Shown here: positions 53,234-61,580 of the stretch, one piece after another
Layout of the letters: every line of letters starts with the position of its first letter
Position numbering within the stretch: the first letter of the stretch is position 1
NCBI GenBank assembly: GCA_022828135.1
Contig: JAJEJB010000056.1
Location: 1 to 64,000, forward strand
Reading direction: 5' to 3'
Length of the DNA: 64,000 nucleotides
From: Acidimicrobiia bacterium
Lineage (GTDB): Bacteria; Actinomycetota; Acidimicrobiia; Acidimicrobiales; Aldehydirespiratoraceae
Notes under the pieces: generated by a model
Told to the model about the DNA's origin: nothing
The model's database searches: none
Seen by the model: the letters and a program-made list of their open reading frames with translations, nothing else
Translations under genes and position numbers: made by a program

Positions 53234-54544
53234 TCAGACCAGGTCGAGGGGATAGCGGGAGAGGCGTTCGTGGCCGGTCTCGGTGATGAGAATCTGCTCC
53301 TCCAGCTTGACGCCCTCGCCGCCGGACTTCGGGCCCACGAAGGCCTCGACGCACATCACGGTGCCCGGCTCGAGTACGGCGTCGTAGCCCTCTCGCCCCC
53401 AGCGCTCGCGGGTGAACACCGACGGGTACTCGTCGCACAGGCCGGCGCCGTGCGACAGCACTGTGTAGCAGTTGTAGTCGTCCAGCGACGGGTACCACGA
53501 CCGCTGCGCGATCTCGCGCACCGACGCGCCCGGCCGGTGCAGCTCGATGTTCCGCTCGATTTGCTCCAGGGCCAGCGACCACACGTCGTGCTGGGCCGCG
53601 GACGGCGCTCCCCCGCCGCACAGCCAGGTGCGGGAGATGTCCACGCACGCTCCGTAGGCGCACACCATGTCGGTGTCGAAGCCCATCAGCTCTCCGGCCC
53701 GGACCCGGCGGCTGCTGACCTCCTGGTACCACGGGTTGGTGCGGGGGCCCGAGGCCAGAAGGCGGGTCTCGATCCACTCCCCGTAGCGGGCGAAGTTGCC
53801 GGCCTGCAGGGTCGCCCACAGCTCCATCTCGGTGACGCCTGGCTCGAACACCGCCCGCATGTCGCCGATGGCGGACTCGCAAGCGTGCACCGCGCAGCGC
53901 ATGGCCGCGATCTCCTCCGACGACTTGACCACCCGGGCCTCCTCCATCAGCGACCAGGCGTCGGTGAGGCACACTCCCTGACCCTCCAGCGCCCGCATGC
54001 CGATCAAGTCGAGCTGGTCGACCGCCAGCCGGCGGTCACCACGCCCGTGCTCGGCCAGCAGACCGGCAATCTCGGAAGCCCACCGGTCGGCGACCTCCGG
54101 AGCCCGGGTGCCTGCATAGAAGTAGACGTACGACAATCCCGGCCTGATCTCGTCCACCACCTCTGAGTGCGTGTCGAGAAACTCGCCTTTGGAGAACTCG
54201 AACAGCACCACCGGCCCGTCGGTGGCCACGAAGGCGTAGCGCACCGCGTTGTGCATCGTCCAGATCGACATGTTGGTGGTGTCGGTGGCGTAACGGATGT
54301 TCAGGGGGTCGTACAGCAGCGCGGCGTCGCAGCCCGCGGCCCGCAGCTGCGAGCGCACCCGATCGAGCCGGTAGCGCCGGATCGCGGTGCGGTCGGGCAG
54401 CCGCAGACCCGCGGCGACCCACTCCGCCTCCAGTTCAGCTCCGGGCCCCAAGGCATGCATGTTGCGATCCCCGTGGTCGAGCAGCCAGTCGGGAGGCTCC
54501 ACGCGAGCCGCCCCGATCCTGGGTCGGTGTCTCGGTCCAGTCAC
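53234..54544 (-). CDS. DddP-like DMSP lyase (M24 metallopeptidase fold)
   Basis: A 436-residue protein that follows DddP over its length: PLNIRYATDTTNMSIWTMHN, GEWIETRLLASGPRTNPWYQE, FDTDMVCAYGACVDISRTW, HGAGLCDEYP and VKLEEQILITETG. Metal ligands (Asp, Asp, Asp, His, Glu, Glu) are present, as are the Tyr before the His, the Asp in GLCDE proposed as catalytic base, and the N-terminal Trp. DddP cleaves dimethylsulfoniopropionate to dimethyl sulfide and acrylate. Some DddP homologues may act on other betaine-like substrates, so the assignment is likely but not proven. It starts at GTG 54544, divergent from the MttB-family gene and 14 bases before the paralogue. Confidence 0.75.
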   Translation of the reverse strand: MTGPRHRPRIGAARVEPPDWLLDHGDRNMHALGPGAELEAEWVAAGLRLPDRTAIRRYRLDRVRSQLRAAGCDAALLYDPLNIRYATDTTNMSIWTMHNAVRYAFVATDGPVVLFEFSKGEFLDTHSEVVDEIRPGLSYVYFYAGTRAPEVADRWASEIAGLLAEHGRGDRRLAVDQLDLIGMRALEGQGVCLTDAWSLMEEARVVKSSEEIAAMRCAVHACESAIGDMRAVFEPGVTEMELWATLQAGNFARYGEWIETRLLASGPRTNPWYQEVSSRRVRAGELMGFDTDMVCAYGACVDISRTWLCGGGAPSAAQHDVWSLALEQIERNIELHRPGASVREIAQRSWYPSLDDYNCYTVLSHGAGLCDEYPSVFTRERWGREGYDAVLEPGTVMCVEAFVGPKSGGEGVKLEEQILITETGHERLSRYPLDLV

Positions 54545-54587
54545 GGCGAGATTCTGCCCTGCCGCGGATGCCTTGTGGTGACTGGGG

Positions 54588-54593
54588 TAGAGT
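54588..54593 (+). promoter_or_regulatory. -10 element of the MttB-family gene in a 57-base divergent gap
   Basis: TAGAGT lies 8 bases before the GTG at 54602, so the methyltransferase message is probably leaderless. The same short gap must hold the promoter of the divergent DddP-like gene, so the two are likely co-regulated. Confidence 0.45.
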
Positions 54594-54601
54594 CGCGAGC
54601 A

Positions 54602-56119
54602 GTGGTCAGGCGAGGTCGACCCCGCGTCGCAACCCGGTCATCTTCGATCGCCCAGCTGCCGTGGCGGTCCGTGGAGAACCCCCACGGAACCCTGGAGGTC
54701 CTCGACGACGAGGGGCTGGCCACCATCCACGCCGCGTCCATGCGGGTGCTCGAGGAACTCGGCATCGAACTCTGGTCCCCTGAGGCCCGCAAGCTGTTCG
54801 CCGATGCCGGCGCCGTCGTCGAGGACGAGGTCGTGCGGGTCGGCCGCGACATCGTGGAGGCCGCGCTGGCCACCGCACCGGCCAGCTTCACGCTCACCTC
54901 CCGCAACCCGGTCAAGCAACTCCGCGTCGGCGGCCGCAGTATGGCCTTCGGTCTGGTGGCCGGCCCGGCTGCGGTTCACGACGAGATCAATGGCCGGCGC
55001 AGCTCCAACATGGCCGACTACGAGAACTTCATCAGGCTGGCCCACTACTTCAACGCCATCCACATCATCGGCAACCAGGTCGTCGCGCCGATGGAGCTGC
55101 CCGCCAACACCCGCCACCTCGACGCCTACCGGGCCAACCTGCTGCTGTCGGACCTGTCGTACCACTGCACCTCGATCGGCCGGGGCCGGGCGCTCGACGG
55201 GATCCGGATGATGGCGATCAGCCGGGGAGACAGCCTCGACGCGATGGCGGCCTCGCCCGGGGTGACCACCATCATCAACGTGAACTCGCCTCGCCGCTTC
55301 GACGTCGAGATGGCCAATGGCCTGATGACCATGGCCGAGCACGGCCAGCCGGTGTCGGTCACCCCCTTCACGCTGATGGGGGCCATGGCCCCGGTGACTC
55401 TCGCAGCCGCGCTGGTGCAGCAGAATGCCGAGGCGCTGTTCGGGATCGCCCTCACACAGCTCGTCCGCCCCGGAGCGCCCGTGCTCTACGGCGCGTTCAC
55501 CTCCAATGTCGACATGCGCTCGGGCTCGCCCGCGTTCGGCACGCCGGAGCAGGTCAAGGCCAACGTGGCGTCGGGGCAGCTGGCCCGCCGCTACGGGCTC
55601 CCCTACCGGGCGTCGAACTCGAGCGCTTCGAACATCGTGGACGCCCAGGCCGCCTACGAGACGCAGATGTCGCTGTGGGGCTGCATCCTGGGTGGGGCCA
55701 ACCTCGTGTACCACGCAGCCGGATGGATGGAGGGCGGGCTGCAGGCCAGCTACGAGAAGCTGATCCTCGACGTGGAGATGCTCCAACAGACGATGGAGTT
55801 CTTGACCCCGGTGGTGTGCTCGAATTCCGACATCGGGTTCGAGGCCATGAGGCGGGTGCCCACCGGCGGTCATTTCTTCGGCGACGAGCACACCCTGGAG
55901 CGCTACGAGACCGCCTTCTACCCGCCGCTGATCTCGGACTGGCAGAACCACGGCGCCTGGGCCGACTCGGGTGGCCTGAACGCCACCCAGCGGGCCACCG
56001 CCATCTGGCAGGCCGCGCTGTCCGAGTACGCCGAACCGCCGCTCGAAAGCGCCCGCCGGGAGCAGCTCGACGACTACGTCGAGCGCCGCCGGCGCGAGAT
56101 CGGCGACGGCGAACCCTAG
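54602..56119 (+). CDS. MttB-superfamily methyltransferase without pyrrolysine
   Basis: A 505-residue trimethylamine-methyltransferase-family protein. Family segments include IHAASMRVLEELGIELWS at the start, AAVHDEINGRRSSNMADYENFIRLAHYF, and the late CILGGANLVYHAAGWMEGGLQASYEKLILD. No in-frame TAG interrupts the gene, so it belongs to the non-pyrrolysine group that includes glycine betaine:corrinoid methyltransferase. GTG at 54602 is chosen from the -10 position; the open frame extends upstream without homology. No corrinoid partner gene is present. Divergence from DddP and proximity to a betaine importer suggest demethylation of glycine betaine, DMSP or a similar onium compound. Confidence 0.83.
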   Translation: MVRRGRPRVATRSSSIAQLPWRSVENPHGTLEVLDDEGLATIHAASMRVLEELGIELWSPEARKLFADAGAVVEDEVVRVGRDIVEAALATAPASFTLTSRNPVKQLRVGGRSMAFGLVAGPAAVHDEINGRRSSNMADYENFIRLAHYFNAIHIIGNQVVAPMELPANTRHLDAYRANLLLSDLSYHCTSIGRGRALDGIRMMAISRGDSLDAMAASPGVTTIINVNSPRRFDVEMANGLMTMAEHGQPVSVTPFTLMGAMAPVTLAAALVQQNAEALFGIALTQLVRPGAPVLYGAFTSNVDMRSGSPAFGTPEQVKANVASGQLARRYGLPYRASNSSASNIVDAQAAYETQMSLWGCILGGANLVYHAAGWMEGGLQASYEKLILDVEMLQQTMEFLTPVVCSNSDIGFEAMRRVPTGGHFFGDEHTLERYETAFYPPLISDWQNHGAWADSGGLNATQRATAIWQAALSEYAEPPLESARREQLDDYVERRRREIGDGEP

Positions 56120-56159
56120 GGCGCCGATCTCTCCGGAGCGAAGGCGAACCCTGAACGGC

Positions 56160-56189
56160 GAAGGGGCGGGGCCGAAGCCCCGCCCCTTC
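56160..56189. terminator. Strong bidirectional hairpin between convergent genes
   Basis: The 13 bases at 56160-56172 (GAAGGGGCGGGGC) pair perfectly with 56177-56189 around a CGAA tetraloop. It lies between the MttB-family stop and the 3' end of the betaine-binding-protein gene. It is the strongest hairpin seen in the window and can serve both directions. No long T-run follows. Confidence 0.8.
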
Positions 56190-56229
56190 AACTGTTGGTC
56201 TCTAGTGAGGCCTCACGCCTCGAGTGTGG

Positions 56230-57510
56230 TTAGGCCGCGGCTAGGGCAGCAGCGATCCACTCGTCGGCCAGGCCGCGGTTGTCAGCGATCCACTGGGTGG
56301 CCAGGTCGACGGGGTCTCCGCCTGCGTCCTGATCCACGTTGGCCAGCGAGACATCGATCACCGACAGCTTCACCGCTTCGAAGAGTGCCCCCGCAGCGGG
56401 GTTGGCCGCGAGGAAGTCGTTGTTGGCGGTGACCAGGATGTCGGCTGCGATCCAGCCGATCGGGCACAGGCCGTCCGAGTTGTCGGCGGCCGCCGGGCAC
56501 TGGTCCGGGCCGATGGCCGCGTAGCCGCCGGAGCCGTCGGAGCCGCGCTGGTCGTGCGCCTCGCCGCCCTCCTGGTCAGCCGGGTTCGAGTCGTCGAGAA
56601 TCGCGTCGACGCCCGCCCAGTAGACGTTGTCGCCCGGCCGCAGCTCGGTGATGTACGCCGACGGGGTCCAGGTGTAGGCCACCATCGGGACACCCTCGTT
56701 GGCGCTGTCGACAGCCTGGGCGAACATCGCGTCATAACCGGCGATCGTCTGCTGGATGTTGTCCCAGCCGGAGAACGCGATCTGGTTGGTGATGATGTTG
56801 TCACAGGTCCAGGACTCGGGACAGCCGAAGATGTCGGCGACGCCGTTGCCGGGCACGGGGTCGGTGGCGTCGAACGCAGCCAGCGCATCGGCGTTGCTGT
56901 TGAGCTCGTCCAGCGTATAGACGCCGTACTCGTCGGCGAAGGACTTGGTGATCAGGAAGCCCTGCAGGCCGCCCGCGATCATCTCCTCGCCCACGATGGT
57001 CACGTGGTCGCCTACCAGTGAGCCGTCGGGCAGTTCGCCAGCCAGCCACGCCAAGTGACCCGGGTACCAGCTGTTGGGCCAGTAGTCCATGTCGCCTTGG
57101 GCCATGGCCACATAGCCGTTGTTGGGCCCGAGCTCCAGCTCGGCGGGATCGGACACGTTGTAGCCCAGCTCCTCGAGCAGCTGCTTGTAGACCTCAGCCT
57201 GGAAGTAGCCCGTGCTCCAGTTGGCCCGGCCGGCGATCACATCGACGCCCTCGCCGGGCAGCATCGGCTCTTCAGCCATCGGCTCTTCAGCCATCGGCTC
57301 TTCCTCAGCCATCGGCTCTTCCTCAGCCATCGGCTCCTCCTCAGCCATCGGCTCCTCCTCAGCCATCGGCTCCTCCGCTGCCGGCTCCTCCGCAGCGGGA
57401 GCAGCCGGTTCGACCGTGGCGTCGTCTTCGTCGTCACCGCAGGATGCGGCGATCAGAGCGAAGGCTGCGAGCAAAGCGAGCATCATGCTCGCGCGCTTCT
57501 TCATCTTCAT
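56230..57510 (-). CDS. Glycine-betaine/proline-type ABC substrate-binding lipoprotein
   Basis: A 426-residue OpuAC-like binding protein. The signal peptide ends in the lipobox ALIAASC. A linker of MAEEEP and MAEEP repeats (about residues 46-83) separates the lipid anchor from the binding fold, which contains VIAGRANWSTGYFQAEVYKQLLEELGYNV and DYWPNSWYPGHLAWLAGEL. ATG at 57510 follows AGGAGG. It has its own promoter at 57552-57580, so it can be made in excess over the permease and ATPase. The ligand class is betaine-like; DMSP would also fit. Confidence 0.9.
   Translation of the reverse strand: MKMKKRASMMLALLAAFALIAASCGDDEDDATVEPAAPAAEEPAAEEPMAEEEPMAEEEPMAEEEPMAEEEPMAEEPMAEEPMLPGEGVDVIAGRANWSTGYFQAEVYKQLLEELGYNVSDPAELELGPNNGYVAMAQGDMDYWPNSWYPGHLAWLAGELPDGSLVGDHVTIVGEEMIAGGLQGFLITKSFADEYGVYTLDELNSNADALAAFDATDPVPGNGVADIFGCPESWTCDNIITNQIAFSGWDNIQQTIAGYDAMFAQAVDSANEGVPMVAYTWTPSAYITELRPGDNVYWAGVDAILDDSNPADQEGGEAHDQRGSDGSGGYAAIGPDQCPAAADNSDGLCPIGWIAADILVTANNDFLAANPAAGALFEAVKLSVIDVSLANVDQDAGGDPVDLATQWIADNRGLADEWIAAALAAA
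57261..57375 (-). repeat. In-frame 15/18-bp tandem repeats encoding an acidic linker
   Basis: Units of 15 and 18 bases built on gccatcggctc plus ttca, ttcctca or ctcctca encode MAEEP and MAEEEP. About seven units are present. Such arrays change length by slippage and would vary the spacer between membrane anchor and binding domain without breaking the frame. Confidence 0.85.
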
Positions 57511-57551
57511 AAGGGTTCCCTCCTAGGGTGGGGCTTGTTGGGCCGGGCCAA

Positions 57552-57580
57552 AGGTTAGGCGGCAACCGGCCAAGGATCAA
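57552..57580 (-). promoter_or_regulatory. Promoter of the betaine-binding-protein gene
   Basis: On the minus strand TTGATC (57575-57580) and TAACCT (57552-57557) are 17 bases apart. A start near 57545 leaves a leader of about 35 bases with AGGAGG before the ATG at 57510. Confidence 0.5.
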
Positions 57581-57652
57581 CACCCGGACCGGTAACACCG
57601 TCGCGGGTTTCAGTCAATGGCAATGGCTACCTCGGTAAAGCGCTGCGGGTTG

Positions 57653-60304
57653 TCAGGCGCTGTCGGCCGTCTCGGGGATGTCGCCGTAGATCTTGTTGCG
57701 GTCGAACTCGCTGAGCGTCCCTCGGGACGTGGCGAAGATGGTCGCTCCGGCTGCCATCACGAACACAGACCCGACCCCCGACACGAAGTTGGTGTCCGCA
57801 ACCCGAACGATGCTCGCGACCCAGCCGAGGGAGACGATCGCGATGCCGAGTCCGAGACCGGCGACCAGGGCGCTCCAGCGGTAGCGGAAGCCCTCATCGA
57901 TCCCGAACACTCCGATGGCCGGGAAGACCAGCGCCAGAGCTCCAACGCCGGCGATGAGGGTCCAGATCCCCATTCCCGCGCCGGTTCCTTCGAAACCGTC
58001 GTGGATCACATCGCCGGTGCGTTTGGCCTGCGCGATCTTTGAGGCGATGTCGGCCGCTCTCACGCCAGCGAGCGCGAGCGCGTCGTTCTCTATGCGCCTC
58101 ATCTCCTGGTAGAGATCGACGTCGCCGGCGGCCTCGGCCTCGTCAGCCGCGGCAGCCGCTTCGACCGCTTGCCTCTGCGCGGCGGCCCCCTCCTCAGCGA
58201 TCTGGTCCAACTCGGCCCGCAGCTCCGGGCCGATCACCGACTCGGTACGGGTGTCGAAGCTCCATCCCGCGTAGCCGCCCATCACCAGCAGCAGCACGGC
58301 GAAGACCGCGCCGATCAGCCGGCCCCAGCCGATGTTGGCCGACAGGGGCCGGCGGGCTGTCATCGGCGCCTGCCACAGCCACGAGACCGCGCCGGCCACA
58401 GCCACCAAGCCGCCGATCACCGCGACCCACACACCGAATCCGGTTGAATGGACTAGCACGTTGTCGGGCGGGTTGGCCATCAGGAAGACGAACGAAGCCA
58501 CGAGACCGGCGATGGAGAACGCGGCGGCCCCGTGGGCTGAGAACCAATTCGAGCCTTCACCCGGGCGCCACAGCGTGCTCGCCGCTGACCAGAGCACGAC
58601 CGCGGCCGTCATGGCGATGAAGATGCCGTACCACGATCCTCCGGAGGCGGCCACGCCGTTGAAGCTGTTGGAGATCCACTCAATGTCGCGGGTGCATGTC
58701 AGTTCCGCGGCTTCCGCGCCCGACAGGGGATCAAGGGCGCGGGTCTCGATCCACTGTCCCGGACAATGCTCGGTCCTCAGATCGACGTCGACGGCGCGGG
58801 CATAGCCTGAGACCAGACCACCGTCGACGGTCCAGGGCAGCAGCAGCGAGACGAGCACGATCAGCGCTCCGACGCCGGCAGCGATTGCCGAGGCCCGCTC
58901 CCTGCCGGCGGCCGGCACGAACGACTCCTCGGGCGTTTCGGGCTCTTCTGCCAGCTTGGAGACCTTCTCGTCGGCCGCGGCCTGAGCCTCCTCCAGGAGC
59001 TTCTCGGGAGTCCGGCGGTTGGCCCAAGCCTTGGCGATGCGGGAGAACAGGTTGCTCGAGTCGGCGTCGGTCTGGCTGAGCCGGTCGAGCACGACGGCCA
59101 CCAGGAAGAAGGCCAGGCCCGCCGAGCCGGCCAGTGCGACGTCGAGGTTGGCGATTGCCTGGAACAGCAGCCGGCCCAAGCCGCCCGCGCCCATGATCGC
59201 GGCCACACCCAACATGGAGATCGCGAGCAGGAGCGTCTGGTTGAGTCCGGTCATGATGGCGGGCCGGGCCAACGGGATCTGCACGTCCATGAGCACCCGC
59301 CACTCGGGGGCGCCGTAGGCCCGGGAGGCCTCCACCACATCCTCGGGCACCTGGCGGATGCCGAGGTTGGTCAGCCGTATCAGCGGGGGAAGCGCGAAGG
59401 TCATCGTCACCATCGTCGCCGACACGAAGCCCACGCCGAAGAAGAAGATGAACGGCAGCATGTAGACGAACGAGTGCACGACTTGCATCGCGTCCATCAC
59501 CGGTCTGACCACCTTCCAGGCGCCTTCCACCCTTCCGCAGAGCACGCCGATGGGTATGCCGACGATCACGCAGAGCAGCACGGCCACGCCGATGAAGCCG
59601 ATCGTCAGCGCGGTCTCCCTCCAGAAGTCCTCGCCCAGCAGACCGCAGATCGTCAGCCCGATGAACGACAGCGCGCCGATCTGGAAGCCTCTCATAGCCC
59701 AGCCGAGGGCGAAGATGGCGATGCACACGGTCAGCCAGGACATGCCCAGAAGCCAGTCGTCCACGATGACGTTGAGCAGCCGCTGGAAGGGCCATTCGAT
59801 GATCTCGAGGGTGGCCTTCAGGTTGTTGTCCACCCAGAACACCGTCTGCTCGACCCAGTCGCCGACGGGTATCTGCCATTGGTCCAGGACAGTGTTCTGG
59901 CGCGCCTGCGCGACCACGCCGGAACTGCACTCGAGCAGCTCTCCCTCACTGTCGACGATGGCGTTCTTACACTCGAACGTCTCGCCGCGCTCGGTGAAGG
60001 TGGTGTAGCCGGAGGACACGGTCTCCTTGGGCAGCGTCCGGTACCACCAGATGGCCAGCCCGGCGATGAGGCCGCCCGCAGCCATCCCGTAGCGGCGACC
60101 CTTGATCCCTCCGAAGATGACCAGCAGGGGAACCACGATGAAGGCGAGCAGGATCAGCCACTCGATGCCGGTCGAGACCCAGTCGACGACCCGGTCGCCC
60201 GCCTCCGGGCTGGTGACGGTGTCTATGAACCGGTCGAGGAAGTGGCCCTGGTACTCATCGCCGTTGGCTTGGGCGAACACCCCGGCTGCGCCTAGCCCGC
60301 TCAC
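57653..60304 (-). CDS. Betaine-type ABC permease with a long C-terminal membrane extension
   Basis: An 883-residue protein. Residues about 145-410 form the OpuAB/ProW permease core (WPFQRLLNVIVDDWLLG, the contact loop EDVVEASRAYGAPEWRVLMDVQIPL, LGVAAIMGAGGLGRLLFQAI). A membrane helix and loop domain precede it (about 45-140). The last 470 residues are extra: a charged linker (420-460), at least six further hydrophobic helices, a luminal-type loop with Cys residues, and an Ala/Glu-rich coiled-coil (about 715-775). Typical ProW is 300-400 residues, so the extension is unusual. It starts at GTG 60304, overlapping the ATPase stop. Confidence 0.87.
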   Translation of the reverse strand: MSGLGAAGVFAQANGDEYQGHFLDRFIDTVTSPEAGDRVVDWVSTGIEWLILLAFIVVPLLVIFGGIKGRRYGMAAGGLIAGLAIWWYRTLPKETVSSGYTTFTERGETFECKNAIVDSEGELLECSSGVVAQARQNTVLDQWQIPVGDWVEQTVFWVDNNLKATLEIIEWPFQRLLNVIVDDWLLGMSWLTVCIAIFALGWAMRGFQIGALSFIGLTICGLLGEDFWRETALTIGFIGVAVLLCVIVGIPIGVLCGRVEGAWKVVRPVMDAMQVVHSFVYMLPFIFFFGVGFVSATMVTMTFALPPLIRLTNLGIRQVPEDVVEASRAYGAPEWRVLMDVQIPLARPAIMTGLNQTLLLAISMLGVAAIMGAGGLGRLLFQAIANLDVALAGSAGLAFFLVAVVLDRLSQTDADSSNLFSRIAKAWANRRTPEKLLEEAQAAADEKVSKLAEEPETPEESFVPAAGRERASAIAAGVGALIVLVSLLLPWTVDGGLVSGYARAVDVDLRTEHCPGQWIETRALDPLSGAEAAELTCTRDIEWISNSFNGVAASGGSWYGIFIAMTAAVVLWSAASTLWRPGEGSNWFSAHGAAAFSIAGLVASFVFLMANPPDNVLVHSTGFGVWVAVIGGLVAVAGAVSWLWQAPMTARRPLSANIGWGRLIGAVFAVLLLVMGGYAGWSFDTRTESVIGPELRAELDQIAEEGAAAQRQAVEAAAAADEAEAAGDVDLYQEMRRIENDALALAGVRAADIASKIAQAKRTGDVIHDGFEGTGAGMGIWTLIAGVGALALVFPAIGVFGIDEGFRYRWSALVAGLGLGIAIVSLGWVASIVRVADTNFVSGVGSVFVMAAGATIFATSRGTLSEFDRNKIYGDIPETADSA

Positions 60305-61527
60305 ATGAACACCTCCCGCTCGAAGCCGTCTATGAGCTGCTCGACACGGCCCATCTCCTCCATGATGAGACGGGGGTCGAGGTTGCCGACCAGCTTGCCG
60401 TCGTCGTCCACCACCGCGATCGACAGCCCCCGGCCTGCCGCGGCGTACATCTCGTTGAGCGTGGCCTCGGGGCTGCACTTGTCGAAGTCGCTGCGCAGCG
60501 CGGCCTTCAGGTCGTCGGATCCCATCGACCGGACCCGCAGGCCGTCGGCGGCCGTCAGCAGGGCGACAGGCCTGCCCTCATCGTCGCAGCAGAAGCGTCC
60601 CGTGACCTCGTCGCACAGTGTCATCGCCTGCGACAGCGAGATGTCCCCGGGGACCGGCTTCGGCTCGGTCATCACCTCGAGGACCTTGATCACGCGGCCC
60701 TGGTCGACGTCCTGGACGAACTCGGCCACATAGCCGGTGGCCGGTTCGGTGAGGATTTCCTCGGGCGTGCCGATCTGCACCACGGCGCCGTCCTTCATGA
60801 TGCAGACCCGGTCGCCGATGCGCAGGGCCTCGTTGAGGTCGTGGGTGATGAACAGGATCGTCTTCTTGACCCGGGACTGGATCTCCATCATCTCGTCCTG
60901 CATCTGGCGGCGGATCAGAGGATCGAGGGCCGAGAAGGCCTCGTCCATCAGCAGGATGTCGGGGTCCGACGCCAGCGCCCGGGCCAGGCCGACCCGCTGC
61001 TGCATGCCGCCGGAGAGCTGGGCCGGCCTGTGATCGGCGAACGGCGCAAGTCCCACCAGCGACAGGGCATGCAGGGCGGCCCGGTTGCGCTCGTCGCGGT
61101 CCACCTTCTGCACCTTCAGGCCGTAGCCGACGTTGTCGATGACATTGCGGTGAGGGAACAGCGCGAAGTGCTGGAACACCATCCCCATCTTCTCGCGGCG
61201 GAAGGCCTGGAGCTGGGTGCCTTCGAGCTTCTGCACGTCCACACCGTCGACCACAACCTCGCCGGCGGTGATGTCGTAGAGCTTGTTGACCATGCGGATG
61301 GCGGTGGACTTGCCCGACCCCGACAGGCCCATGACCACAAAGAGCTCGCCCCGGTTGACCTTGAAGTTGACGTCCGTCATGCCGACGACATGACCGGTCA
61401 GGCGTTGGACCTCCTTCTTGGGAATGCCCGATCGGGCCAGTTCGAGAGCGCGTCCCCGCGGCTGCGGCCCGAAAATCTTGTACACGTCGTTGAACTCGAC
61501 GATGGTGTCGCCGTTCGTGTCGCCCAT
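60301..61527 (-). CDS. Glycine-betaine/proline-type ABC ATP-binding protein with CBS region
   Basis: A 408-residue ProV/OpuAA-like ATPase. The N-terminal FGPQPRGRALELARSGIPKKEV and GVTDVNF-like segments are typical of ProV. Walker A is GLSGSGKST, the signature LSGGMQQRVGLARAL and Walker B ILLMDEAFSALDPLIRR. A C-terminal region (about 280-405) has the form of CBS-type regulatory domains, which sense ionic strength in OpuA. ATG at 61527 follows GAGGAAGAGG. It is the first gene of the importer set and is divergent from the acidic protein at 61581. Confidence 0.92.
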   Translation of the reverse strand: MGDTNGDTIVEFNDVYKIFGPQPRGRALELARSGIPKKEVQRLTGHVVGMTDVNFKVNRGELFVVMGLSGSGKSTAIRMVNKLYDITAGEVVVDGVDVQKLEGTQLQAFRREKMGMVFQHFALFPHRNVIDNVGYGLKVQKVDRDERNRAALHALSLVGLAPFADHRPAQLSGGMQQRVGLARALASDPDILLMDEAFSALDPLIRRQMQDEMMEIQSRVKKTILFITHDLNEALRIGDRVCIMKDGAVVQIGTPEEILTEPATGYVAEFVQDVDQGRVIKVLEVMTEPKPVPGDISLSQAMTLCDEVTGRFCCDDEGRPVALLTAADGLRVRSMGSDDLKAALRSDFDKCSPEATLNEMYAAAGRGLSIAVVDDDGKLVGNLDPRLIMEEMGRVEQLIDGFEREVFM

Positions 61528-61580
61528 GCCTCTTCCTCGTTTGTTGCCGCGCAGTACCGGCTGGCTACCCTAGTCGCTCC

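Noticed and set aside
54602..56119. Possible pyrrolysine-containing MttB
   Set aside because: The frame has no internal TAG codon from start to stop, so pyrrolysine is not encoded.
54638..56191. Minus-strand open frame of 517 codons opposite the MttB-family gene
   Set aside because: It mirrors the conserved methyltransferase and has no recognisable fold or start signals.
57261..57375. Short repeats considered as a CRISPR array
   Set aside because: Units are 15-18 bases, contiguous, in frame and without spacers; they encode a protein linker.
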